Assembly: GCF_014284305.1 (NCBI RefSeq)
Contig: NZ_JACOFW010000012.1
Location: 62,001-126,000 of the forward strand
DNA from: Affinundibacterium seohonense
Lineage (GTDB): Bacteria > Pseudomonadota > Gammaproteobacteria > Burkholderiales > Burkholderiaceae_D
Reading direction: 5' to 3'
Length of the DNA: 64,000 nucleotides
The notes below the pieces were generated by a model. The model searched no databases. It saw nothing but the letters and a program-made list of their open reading frames with translations, and was not told where the DNA came from. Shown piece after piece: positions 25,006 to 32,652 of the stretch (within the stretch, counting starts at the first letter, position 1; each line of letters begins with the position of its first letter). Both the position numbers and the translations under genes were made by a program.

Positions 25006-25350
25006 TTATTTCTGTGCTGCAGTAACGACGATTTCAACTAACCATTCTGGATTGGCCAGTGCTGCTTGAACAGTCGCACGCGGTGGCGTATTACCAGCAG
25101 GAACCCAAGCATCCCATGCCTGATTCATACCAGCCATATTGGCCATGTCGGTGATAAAAATCTGACACATTAAGATGCGTGATTTGTCGCTACCGGCTTC
25201 TTCTAGCAGACGATCTATTTGCGCCAAGACATTATTGGTTTGTCCGACGATGTCTTGACTCGTATCTTCTGGAACCTGCCCAGCGAGATAAACTGTCTTG
25301 TTGAAAATGGCAAACTCGGACAAACGTGGTCCAACATGAAAACGTTGCAT
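25006..25350 (-). CDS. RidA/YjgF-family protein
   Basis: This belongs to the RidA/YER057c family of 114 residues, in which the best-known members hydrolyse reactive enamine/imine intermediates in the cytoplasm as trimers. Seen: FNKTVYLAGQVPEDTSQDI, the segment GSDKSRILMCQIFITDM, and PPRATVQAALANPEWLVEIVVTAAQ, where the Arg in PPRATV corresponds to the carboxylate-binding Arg of the family. The start ATG 25350 has GGAG about 11 bases upstream. It lies between the alpha/beta hydrolase gene, separated by a 13-bp repeat array, and relA, which begins 12 bases downstream. It belongs to a divergent RidA subgroup (the opening VGPRLSEFAIFN), so a standard RidA role is not certain. Confidence 0.9.
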   Translation of the reverse strand: MQRFHVGPRLSEFAIFNKTVYLAGQVPEDTSQDIVGQTNNVLAQIDRLLEEAGSDKSRILMCQIFITDMANMAGMNQAWDAWVPAGNTPPRATVQAALANPEWLVEIVVTAAQK

Positions 25351-25378
25351 AGCAATCTAACTCCAAAAGAAACAACTT

Positions 25379-25521
25379 AGTAAATCAACTTAATAGATCA
25401 ACCTAGTACATCAACTCAGTACATCAACTCAGTACATCAACTCAGTACATCAACTCAGTACATCAACTCAGTACATCAACTCAGTACATCAACTCAGTAC
25501 ATCAACTCAGTACATCAACTC
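25379..25521. repeat. 13-bp tandem repeat array (11 units, 9 perfect)
   Basis: Nine identical copies of AGTACATCAACTC run from 25405 to 25521. Two diverged copies precede them (25379-25391 and 25392-25404), and a still weaker one may lie at 25366-25378. On the minus strand the array starts inside the end of the alpha/beta hydrolase gene: its TGA stop (25515-25517) lies in the last unit. The array fills most of the gap before the RidA-family gene. Identical copies point to recent slippage. Confidence 0.97.
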
Positions 25522-26378
25522 AATAAAAAATCTTTTGCAATCGCAATTTGATCTGGCTGCACAAACGTGGGCGCATGTCCAACACCAGCGATTTCAACAA
25601 GTTGGGCACGAGGTCCACGACTTTGCATTTGCTGTGCGGTCTCAGGACTGAGCAGATCAGATTCACTGCCACGCACCAACAATGTTTCACAGCGAATCGC
25701 ATCATAAGCCGCCCACAACATTTTCTCTCCGAAGGCAGCAGTTTCCAAGGTAGTTGCTTGCACTGGAATGGCCAAACTCAAATCATAATGACGCACCCAT
25801 TTTCCATCCGCATTTTGTTTCAATACATCGCGTGCCAATTTATCCCATTGCGCCTCAGAATGTGGCCCAAAGGAATTCGACACTTCACGAATAAACTGAG
25901 CACCTTCTGCGAAGGTATCAAAACGAACATCTTGCCCGATCAACTCACCAATCCGTTTTAATCCGTCAAAATTCAAGCTCGGACCAACGTCATTTAAGAT
26001 CAATTTGCGGATGGGATTTTTTTCCATCGATGCCAAAATCAAACCGATTAGTCCGCCCATCGATGTACCAAACCAATCTACCGTTTGTGGATTTAGACGG
26101 GCCAGCAATGTCACCATATCGCTCACATACTGCGGTATTTGATAAAGCTGGGGATTTGGTAAAGATTCGGATTGACCGCGTCCGACGACATCTGGGCAAA
26201 TCACGCGATATTCATTCTGCAAAGCAGCCGCTAAAGCATCAAAATCATCCGCCACGCGGGTAATGCCGTGCACGCAAATGAGCACCTTAGGATTTTTCGG
26301 ATCGCCCCATTCTTTATACGACATTCGATGAAGACCAGCAGGAGAAATGCACTGCACGGATTGACGATTAACAATCAT
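25515..26378 (-). CDS. Alpha/beta-fold hydrolase
   Basis: This cytoplasmic alpha/beta hydrolase of 287 residues has no signal peptide. Catalytic triad candidates: the nucleophile Ser106 in DWFGTSMGGL, Asp in RGSESDLLSP and His in GVGHAPTFVQP. The oxyanion-hole region is VLICVHGITRVADDF. Sequence around the lid (ELIGQDVRFDTF) gives no clear substrate, so it could be an esterase or a C-C hydrolase. The last codons and the stop are in the first unit of the 13-bp tandem array, so changes in copy number would move the 3' end but not the protein, unless the first unit changes. The gene is divergent from the 3-hydroxybutyrate dehydrogenase gene across a short gap. Confidence 0.9.
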   Translation of the reverse strand: MIVNRQSVQCISPAGLHRMSYKEWGDPKNPKVLICVHGITRVADDFDALAAALQNEYRVICPDVVGRGQSESLPNPQLYQIPQYVSDMVTLLARLNPQTVDWFGTSMGGLIGLILASMEKNPIRKLILNDVGPSLNFDGLKRIGELIGQDVRFDTFAEGAQFIREVSNSFGPHSEAQWDKLARDVLKQNADGKWVRHYDLSLAIPVQATTLETAAFGEKMLWAAYDAIRCETLLVRGSESDLLSPETAQQMQSRGPRAQLVEIAGVGHAPTFVQPDQIAIAKDFLLS

Positions 26379-26494
26379 AAAAAATTCTTTGTCGGATTGA
26401 GAAAGTAAGCTGCCATTTTACCGAGGGTTTAGCATAAAATCCTTGTGAACTTCTTTTTTTGCTCACTATTTTTGAAATTTCTATAGGAAACAGC

Positions 26495-27289
26495 ATGCAA
26501 TCTCGATCACTTGTCGGAAAAACTGCCTTAGTCACAGGATCTACTTCTGGAATTGGCTTGGGAATCGCCCGTTCACTCGCTGCCGAAGGTGCGAACGTAT
26601 GCTTGAATGGATTCGGTGACGCGCAAGAGATTGCGAATTTACGCACAGCCATTGAGCAAGAATTTCAGGTCAAAACCAGCTATTCCGGCGCAGATATGAC
26701 CCAAGCGAATCAAATCGCCGACATGATGACGCAAGCACAAAGCGATTTTGGCGGGGTTGATATTCTCGTCAATAATGCAGGCATCCAACATGTGGCAGCG
26801 ATTGAAGATTTTCCAGTTGAAAAATGGGACGCGATCATCGCGATCAATTTAACATCCGCCTTCCACACAACCCGTCTGGCTTTACCGTCGATGCGTGCGA
26901 AAAATTGGGGGAGAATTATCAACGTCGCTTCTGTACATGGCTTGGTCGCCTCCGCGCAAAAATCCGCCTATGTCGCCGCTAAACATGGTTTGGTTGGCTT
27001 CACTAAAACGACCGCCTTAGAAACCGCTGACAGCGCAATCACTTGCAATGCGATCTGTCCAGGTTTTGTATTAACCCCACTGGTGCAGAAACAAGTCGAT
27101 GCCCGCGCGGAACGCGATAGCATCAGCAATGATGAAGCAAAAAAATCCCTACTCTCAGAAAAGCAACCATCAGGTGAATTTGTCACGCCTGAACAGTTGG
27201 GTGCTTTAGCGGTATTTTTCTGCAGTGATGCAGCCACCCAAATTCGCGGCGTTGCTTGGAACATGGATGGTGGCTGGGTTGCGCAATAA
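26495..27289 (+). CDS. bdhA: D-3-hydroxybutyrate dehydrogenase
   Basis: This SDR enzyme interconverts D-3-hydroxybutyrate and acetoacetate with NAD, linking polyhydroxybutyrate breakdown to acetoacetate. I start at ATG 26495 (MQSRSLVGKTALVTG), which has GGAAAC upstream; the frame extends to 26459 without support. Seen: the cofactor motif TGSTSGIG (residues 15-22), NNAGIQHVAAIEDFP, a typical BDH signature, the catalytic SAYVAAKHG (Tyr158-Lys162) and CPGFVLTPLVQKQ, also BDH-typical. The length is 264 residues. It is convergent with the two SCOT subunit genes, which activate acetoacetate to acetoacetyl-CoA, so together they form a ketone-body or PHB-use module. A strong shared terminator lies between them. 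Confidence 0.94.
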   Translation: MQSRSLVGKTALVTGSTSGIGLGIARSLAAEGANVCLNGFGDAQEIANLRTAIEQEFQVKTSYSGADMTQANQIADMMTQAQSDFGGVDILVNNAGIQHVAAIEDFPVEKWDAIIAINLTSAFHTTRLALPSMRAKNWGRIINVASVHGLVASAQKSAYVAAKHGLVGFTKTTALETADSAITCNAICPGFVLTPLVQKQVDARAERDSISNDEAKKSLLSEKQPSGEFVTPEQLGALAVFFCSDAATQIRGVAWNMDGGWVAQ

Positions 27290-27316
27290 CCCAGAACTTA
27301 TCGAAAGAATTTAAAC

Positions 27317-27358
27317 AAAAAAAATAGCCTGAGACAGAATTGTCTCAGGCTATTTTTT
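27317..27358. terminator. Bidirectional terminator between bdhA and scoB
   Basis: AAAATAGCCTGAGACA (27321-27336) pairs perfectly with TGTCTCAGGCTATTTT (27341-27356) around GAAT, with A and T runs outside. Confidence 0.92.
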
Positions 27359-27392
27359 GTACGCGACAAACAGAGAAAACTAAGTTCGTTAA

Positions 27393-28031
27393 TTACACAG
27401 CACTCATATCAATTGCAGCTTCGGTCTTCGCCTGAATTTCTTCCTTCGTCACACCAGGTGCCAATTCAACCAGCTTTAAACCTGTCGCAGTAATGTCGAT
27501 CACGCCTAAATCCGTGATGATGCGATCGACTACACCGACACCGGTCAATGGCAAATTACAGGCTTTCAAAATCTTGTGCGCATCGCCTTTAGCCACATGT
27601 TCCATCAAGACCACAACGCGACCAACACCAGCGACCAAATCCATTGCGCCGCCCATGCCTTTGACCATTTTTCCTGGGATCATCCAGTTCGCGAGATCGC
27701 CTCTTTCGGATACTTGCATCGCGCCCAAAATCGCCACATTGATTTTACCGCCGCGTATCATCGCGAAGGAATCAGCGGAGCTAAAAATCGAGGAGCCTGC
27801 CAATGTTGTGACCGTTTGTTTTCCGGCATTAATCAAATCAGGATCCACTTGATCTTCTGTTGGGAACGGGCCGATACCAAGCAAACCATTTTCGGACTGC
27901 AACCACACTTCCATGTGACTAGGTACATGATTTGCCACCAAGGTCGGCAAACCAATTCCCAAGTTCACGTAAAAACCATCTTGTAATTCTTGCGCTGCAC
28001 GTGCAGCCATTTCGTCACGATTCCATGCCAT
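27393..28031 (-). CDS. scoB: 3-oxoacid (succinyl-CoA:acetoacetate) CoA-transferase, subunit B
   Basis: Subunit B of the two-subunit SCOT enzyme carries the catalytic glutamate that forms the CoA thioester, here Glu47 in [13 protein letters not shown]. Other family marks are [12 protein letters not shown] and [18 protein letters not shown]. The 212 residues match the usual length. ATG 28031 has GAGGAC upstream. The gene lies 27 bases after scoA on the same strand and clearly forms an operon with it. The enzyme converts acetoacetate and succinyl-CoA into acetoacetyl-CoA and succinate, downstream of the neighbouring 3-hydroxybutyrate dehydrogenase. Confidence 0.95.
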   Translation of the reverse strand: MAWNRDEMAARAAQELQDGFYVNLGIGLPTLVANHVPSHMEVWLQSENGLLGIGPFPTEDQVDPDLINAGKQTVTTLAGSSIFSSADSFAMIRGGKINVAILGAMQVSERGDLANWMIPGKMVKGMGGAMDLVAGVGRVVVLMEHVAKGDAHKILKACNLPLTGVGVVDRIITDLGVIDITATGLKLVELAPGVTKEEIQAKTEAAIDMSAV

Positions 28032-28058
28032 GATGATGTCCTCTTTCTTATTCTGTGA

Positions 28059-28757
28059 TTAGCTAGGCGTTACAGTGCGTTGTTCAATGCGTTTTTCTGG
28101 ATTCGCGTTGACAACGATACGATGAACGTAGATGCCAGGTGTGTGAACTTCATCCGGATCGATCTCGCCAATTTCGACTAAATGCTCGACTTCAACAATC
28201 GTAATCTTGCCCGCCATGGCAACGTTGGGATTGAAGTTACGCGCCGTTTTGCGGTAAACCAAATTACCTGCCTTGTCAGCTTTATACGCTTTCACCAAGG
28301 ACACGTCAGCGACCAAAGCACGTTCCATTACATATTGTTCGCCATCGAACTCACGCACTTCTTTACCTTCGGCGACAATAGTACCGACACCCGTCTTCGT
28401 GAAAAATGCTGGGATGCCAGCACCGCCCGCACGCAATTTTTCAGCTAAAGTACCTTGTGGCGTAAATTCCAATTGCAATTCACCTGCCAGATATTGACGT
28501 TCAAATTCTTTGTTTTCACCAACGTAAGAAGAAATCATTTTGGTGATTTGACGAGTCGTCAACAATTGACCCAAACCAAAACCATCGACACCCGCATTAT
28601 TGGAGATCGCCGTCAGATTTTTCTTGCCACTGTCGCGCAAAGCACCGATCAGCGCTTCTGGAATTCCACACAAACCAAAACCACCAACCGCAATGGTTTG
28701 ACCATCTTTGACTATATCAGCCAGTGCCGTTGCAGCATCAGGATAAAGCTTATTCAT
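28059..28757 (-). CDS. scoA: 3-oxoacid (succinyl-CoA:acetoacetate) CoA-transferase, subunit A
   Basis: Subunit A of SCOT, 232 residues, forms the CoA- and oxyanion-binding half of the enzyme. Seen: VKDGQTIAVGGFGLCGIPEALI near the N-terminus (in part GGFGLCGIPEAL), NNAGVDGFGLG, TPQGTLAEKLRAGGAGIPAFFT in part (RAGGAGIPAFFT) and RKTARNFNPNVAMAGK. I start at ATG 28757 (MNKLYPDAATALADI), which has GGGAGA upstream; the frame extends to 28796 without support. It is the first gene of scoA-scoB and is divergent from a PAS-LuxR regulator gene about 200 bases away, which is the likely regulator by position. Confidence 0.95.
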   Translation of the reverse strand: MNKLYPDAATALADIVKDGQTIAVGGFGLCGIPEALIGALRDSGKKNLTAISNNAGVDGFGLGQLLTTRQITKMISSYVGENKEFERQYLAGELQLEFTPQGTLAEKLRAGGAGIPAFFTKTGVGTIVAEGKEVREFDGEQYVMERALVADVSLVKAYKADKAGNLVYRKTARNFNPNVAMAGKITIVEVEHLVEIGEIDPDEVHTPGIYVHRIVVNANPEKRIEQRTVTPS

Positions 28758-28963
28758 ACGTCTCCCTTTTCTAGGTGTACAAAAAAAATCAAGCATAGAG
28801 TGCTATGCGGGACAATGCAATACCGTAGAACTACTATCTGATAATTGCACAATCAATATGCAGCAAGGCATCAACCTGTTTGCTAACTCTCGCCAGAATA
28901 GTCGCTTCGTTGTATTCTATGCAGCTCATAAATCGTATCCAGCCATTTCTTTCCAATCCATCT

Positions 28964-29521
28964 ATGTCCACTGCCCCGCCCATCGACTTTGCGAGTATTT
29001 TTGAGTTGGCCCCCATCGGCATGTGTGTCTCACAAAATCGTCGCATTACCGCTTGCAATCAAGCTTTGGCGGCGATGTTTGGCTATCTTCAAGATGATCT
29101 TATTGGACAGTCATTTTTGATCTTGTATCCTAGCTCGGATGAATTTGAACGGACCGGCGCGCGCATCGTGCCTATCATCAATGCAACCGGCACGTATTCG
29201 GATGAGCGCATTATGAAACGCGCCAATCATGAACTATTTTGGTGCCACGTAACCGGACGTTCATTGCATCCCAACGACGCGCATGCGGCGGGCATCTGGA
29301 CTTTTGACGACTTGAGTGCCAAGCGTAAAGTTTCACAGGAATTATCGACCAGAGAGCGTGAGATTGCGGCGTTACTAGCCGATGGTCAAACCAGCAAACT
29401 AATCGCGCGCAATTTGAATTTAAGCCCACGCACAGTGGAAATGCACAGATCTAAATTGATGAAAAAACTTAATGCCACCACATCCAGCGAGCTAATTAAC
29501 AAACTCTTACGAATTGGCTAA
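28964..29521 (+). CDS. PAS-LuxR (HTH) transcriptional regulator
   Basis: This regulator has an N-terminal PAS sensor domain (about residues 8-110; FASIFELAPIGMCVSQNRRITACNQALAAMFGY in parts, such as LAPIGMCVSQNRRI) and a C-terminal LuxR-type helix-turn-helix (about 125-185; STREREIAALLADGQTSKLIAR in part, TVEMHRSKLMKKL). No receiver domain is present. I choose ATG 28964 (MSTAPPIDF) by its PAS boundary; ATG 28919 is possible, and neither has a strong ribosome site. It is divergent from scoAB and near bdhA, so I infer control of ketone-body or PHB metabolism. The PAS ligand is unknown. The gene ends at a terminator. Confidence 0.85.
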   Translation: MSTAPPIDFASIFELAPIGMCVSQNRRITACNQALAAMFGYLQDDLIGQSFLILYPSSDEFERTGARIVPIINATGTYSDERIMKRANHELFWCHVTGRSLHPNDAHAAGIWTFDDLSAKRKVSQELSTREREIAALLADGQTSKLIARNLNLSPRTVEMHRSKLMKKLNATTSSELINKLLRIG

Positions 29522-29536
29522 TTTCCAAAGACAAAA

Positions 29537-29570
29537 AAAATACCCAGACCTCGCAGTGTGGGTATTTTTT
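29537..29570. terminator. Bidirectional terminator after the PAS-LuxR gene
   Basis: TACCCA (29541-29546) pairs with TGGGTA (29559-29564), with A and T runs outside, between convergent genes. Confidence 0.75.
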
Positions 29571-29589
29571 GTTTCAGATAAGTGGAAGC

Positions 29590-30366
29590 CTACGACGCAC
29601 TCAATCCATCATCAGCAGACATGATCGCACCATTAATGAAGCGAGATTCCTCTGCCGCCAGTAGCAACAACAAACCGTCTAGATCCTCTGGAGTACCAAC
29701 GCGCTTACGCGGCAACATGTCAATTAGCTTTTTGCCTTGTTCAGTTCTGAAATGATCTTCGTTGATCTCTGTTTCGATGTAGCCCGGGCAAATCGCGTTC
29801 ACATTGATACCGAACTTACCCCATTCAACCGCCATCGCTTTCGTCATCTGCACCACGGCCGCTTTACTCATGCAATAGATACCTAATTGCGGTATCACGC
29901 GCAAACCGGCTACCGATGCAATATTGATGATGCGATGTTGTTTCTTGTGGTCGCCTTTGTAGCGAGCAATCATGCGTTTCGCCGTCTCTTGCGCAACAAA
30001 AAATGAACCGCGTTGATTGGTATCCATCACAAAAGAATAATCTTCTGGTGTCACATCGACTAATTTCTGTTGTGTTGAAACACCAGAATTATTAATCAAA
30101 ATATCAATTGGACCAGCCTCAGTTTCTGCATGCGCAATCGCTGATTTAATACTCGCATAATCGGTCACATCCAAAGCCACCACATGCGCAGCACCGCCTT
30201 CTGCTTCAATTTCAGCACGCAACTCTTTCAAGCGATCTATCCGTCTTGAGGCCAACACGACCTGTGCGCCCGCCATCGCCAACACTTTTGCAAAACGTGC
30301 GCCCAATCCACTTGAGGCGCCAGTTATCAAGGCCACTTTACCTTCGAAATTTACTTCAATTCCCAT
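29590..30366 (-). CDS. SDR-family oxidoreductase
   Basis: This short-chain dehydrogenase has about 258 residues. I start at ATG 30366 (MGIEVNFEGKVALITG), six bases after GGAG; an in-frame TTG at 30378 includes the ribosome site. Seen: cofactor motif TGASSGLG, ASRRIDRLKEL with an Arg pair after beta-2 that suggests NADP, NNSGVSTQQKLVDVTPEDY, the catalytic IYCMSKAAV (Tyr and Lys) and CPGYIETEIN. The family includes 3-oxoacyl reductases and many others. Near the ETF-QO and ketone-body genes a role in acyl-CoA or hydroxyacid metabolism is plausible but unproven. Confidence 0.9.
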   Translation of the reverse strand: MGIEVNFEGKVALITGASSGLGARFAKVLAMAGAQVVLASRRIDRLKELRAEIEAEGGAAHVVALDVTDYASIKSAIAHAETEAGPIDILINNSGVSTQQKLVDVTPEDYSFVMDTNQRGSFFVAQETAKRMIARYKGDHKKQHRIINIASVAGLRVIPQLGIYCMSKAAVVQMTKAMAVEWGKFGINVNAICPGYIETEINEDHFRTEQGKKLIDMLPRKRVGTPEDLDGLLLLLAAEESRFINGAIMSADDGLSAS

Positions 30367-30762
30367 TGTCATCTCCAACTAAAAATCGGTTCACTCTTTG
30401 TTCGCTTCATCCACTTTTCGGGCTAATCTGCTCAACAACTGATGTCACAAGTTGGATCGAATCATACTCGCAATCAACAAGCTGATGGTGATTTGCCACA
30501 ATCGCGGTCAGATAATAATCAAGCTTTTGTTAGAAAAACCGCCATTTCGGGACACAAATCGCAGTTTCATCAGCGGTGGAATGCAGGCATGATCTAGAAA
30601 ATCTGGGATAATTCCGCTCTTGATGTCAATTCAAATTACAACAACAAACTAGCATTAGAAATCCACCACTAGTCGATCACCTTGCACATTTGCGTGAGTC
30701 CCCATAAGATCGTGCATCAACTTTAGCTAGCGAAGCAATCCATTTAGAAAGCCCTGACAATT
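30367..30762. other. Divergent intergenic region upstream of ETF-QO
   Basis: About 400 bases separate the SDR and ETF-QO genes. The only feature I can point to is the promoter candidate at 30682-30710. I see no hairpin, repeat or small gene with a ribosome site. Confidence 0.5.
30682..30710 (+). promoter_or_regulatory. Candidate sigma-70 promoter for ETF-QO
   Basis: TTGCAC (30682-30687), a 17-base spacer and TAAGAT (30705-30710). Transcription would start near 30717, giving a leader of about 46 bases. Confidence 0.4.
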
Positions 30763-32433
30763 ATGACTACCTCACAAAAATTATTAGAAGAATACGGTCC
30801 TCGCGATGCCATGGAATATGATGTTGTGATCGTCGGCGGCGGCCCCGCTGGCTTATCTGCGGCAATCAAGCTCAAACAATTAGCGGCAGAAAGTGGCAAA
30901 GAAGTTTCTGTCGTGGTCTTGGAAAAAGGTGGCGAGCCCGGTGCGCATATTTTGTCTGGCGCGATTATGGATCCAATTGCTTTGACCGAACTTTTCCCAA
31001 ATTGGAAAGAACTCGGCGCACCACTCAATACGCCAGTCACAGAAGATCGTATCTATGTTTTAACGGAAAATAGCGCATTCAAAACACCGAATTGGTTAGT
31101 GCCAAAATGCTTTCATAATGAAGGCAACTATATCGTTTCCTTAGCTAACGTCACACGTTGGCTAGCGCAACAAGCCGAAGCACTGGGCGTAGAAGTCTTC
31201 CCGGGCTTCGCCGCTGCGGAAGTTCTGTTCAATGAGGATGGCTCTGTCAAGGGTGTGGCAACTGGCAATATGGGCGTGAACCGTGAGGGTGAAGCCTCTC
31301 CATCATTCCAGATCGGCATGGAGTTGCATGCGAAATACACTTTGTTTGCAGAAGGCGCACGTGGTCATCTGGGCAAACAAATGATTGCAAAATACGAGCT
31401 GGATAAAGGTAAAGATCCGCAGTCTTACGGTATCGGCATTAAAGAATTATGGGAGATCGATCCATCCAAACATCAGGAAGGCTTAGTCGTGCATACGACA
31501 GGCTGGCCGATGATGAGTGAATACGCGGGTTCTTTTCTGTATCACTTGGAGAACAATCAAGTCGCGGTTGGCTATGTGGTCGGTCTCGCTTACGAAAATC
31601 CTTACATCTCACCATTTGAAGAATTCCAACGCTTCAAAACGCATCCAACGATTCGTGGTTTCTTCGAAGGTGCCAAGCGCATTTCTTATGGCGCACGTGC
31701 AATCACTGCAGGCGGTTTGCAATCGCTGCCTAAACTCACTTTCCCTGGCGGCGCATTAATCGGTTGCGATGCTGGTTTCTTGAACATGAGCCGAATCAAA
31801 GGTAGTCATGCTGCGATCAAAACCGGCATGTTAGCAGCAACTGCTGCTTTTGAAGCCTTGGGTGCAGAACGTCAACATGATGAGTTGACAGCCTATACAA
31901 GCGCATTTGAAGCATCGTGGTTACATGAAGAATTGCACGTCGCACGTAACGTCAAGAATTTACTGAAAAAAGGCGCTTACGGTTCGCCATTGGTCTGGTT
32001 GGATCAAGTGTTATTGCGTGGTAAGGCACCATGGACTTTGCGCCACTCCACGCCAGATCATGCTTGCCTGCGCCCGGCTTCTGAGTTCACACCGATCAAC
32101 TATCCTAAGCCAGATGGCAAGTTGACGTTTGATCGCTTGTCTTCCGTATTTATCTCCAACACTAATCACGCCGAAGATCAGCCTATTCATCTGACTTTGA
32201 AAGATGCCAGCGTGCCGGTCAACATCAACCTAGCGAAATATGCTGGACCAGAAAGCCGTTACTGCCCTGCTGGTGTGTATGAATATGTAAAAACCGATGA
32301 AGGTGCAGATCGTCTACAAATTAATTCTCAGAATTGTGTGCACTGTAAAACTTGCGATATTAAGGATCCGACGCAAAATATCGTGTGGGTCACGCCAGAA
32401 GGTGGCGGTGGTCCGAATTATCCTAGTATGTGA
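30763..32433 (+). CDS. etfD: Electron-transfer flavoprotein:ubiquinone oxidoreductase
   Basis: ETF-QO passes electrons from the electron-transfer flavoprotein, reduced by acyl-CoA and related dehydrogenases, to ubiquinone at the membrane. It is 556 residues long. Seen: the FAD motif VVIVGGGPAGLSAAIKL (about residue 24), LEKGGEPGAHILSGAI typical of the family, GVNREGEASPSF, and the C-terminal 4Fe-4S ligands in YCPAGVYEYV and SQNCVHCKTCDIKDPTQNI, ending WVTPEGGGGPNYPSM. The start is ATG 30763; there is no strong ribosome site. The etfAB genes are not in the window. It ends at a strong terminator. Its neighbours, the SDR and ketone-body genes, fit a fatty-acid oxidation theme. Confidence 0.96.
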   Translation: MTTSQKLLEEYGPRDAMEYDVVIVGGGPAGLSAAIKLKQLAAESGKEVSVVVLEKGGEPGAHILSGAIMDPIALTELFPNWKELGAPLNTPVTEDRIYVLTENSAFKTPNWLVPKCFHNEGNYIVSLANVTRWLAQQAEALGVEVFPGFAAAEVLFNEDGSVKGVATGNMGVNREGEASPSFQIGMELHAKYTLFAEGARGHLGKQMIAKYELDKGKDPQSYGIGIKELWEIDPSKHQEGLVVHTTGWPMMSEYAGSFLYHLENNQVAVGYVVGLAYENPYISPFEEFQRFKTHPTIRGFFEGAKRISYGARAITAGGLQSLPKLTFPGGALIGCDAGFLNMSRIKGSHAAIKTGMLAATAAFEALGAERQHDELTAYTSAFEASWLHEELHVARNVKNLLKKGAYGSPLVWLDQVLLRGKAPWTLRHSTPDHACLRPASEFTPINYPKPDGKLTFDRLSSVFISNTNHAEDQPIHLTLKDASVPVNINLAKYAGPESRYCPAGVYEYVKTDEGADRLQINSQNCVHCKTCDIKDPTQNIVWVTPEGGGGPNYPSM

Positions 32434-32481
32434 TTTGTTGTTGAGTGACTTTATGTAGATCTCGACTCATTGAAGTAACTT

Positions 32482-32510
32482 AAAAACCGCTATTTTTTAG
32501 CGGTTTTTTT
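32482..32510 (+). terminator. Terminator after ETF-QO
   Basis: ACCGCTA pairs with TAGCGGT around a T loop and is followed by TTTTTT. Confidence 0.85.
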
Positions 32511-32652
32511 GCTTTTTAATGTGCATATTTCTTCACGTCTTTCCAAAGTTTTAAGAAACAGTCTATAAAGCAAAAACAAACATGCCAACATAGTCAAAAA
32601 AATCTAGTTGTAGATAATACAATGTGATATTGTTAAAAATTGCATCACTTTC

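Noticed and set aside
25379-25521. The 13-bp array considered as a CRISPR array
   Set aside because: The units are directly adjacent with no spacers and are too short for CRISPR repeats; no cas genes are present.
32580-32652. A Fur box upstream of the second TonB receptor (GATAAT...GATATT)
   Set aside because: Only partial agreement with the Fur consensus in an AT-rich stretch; not better than chance.
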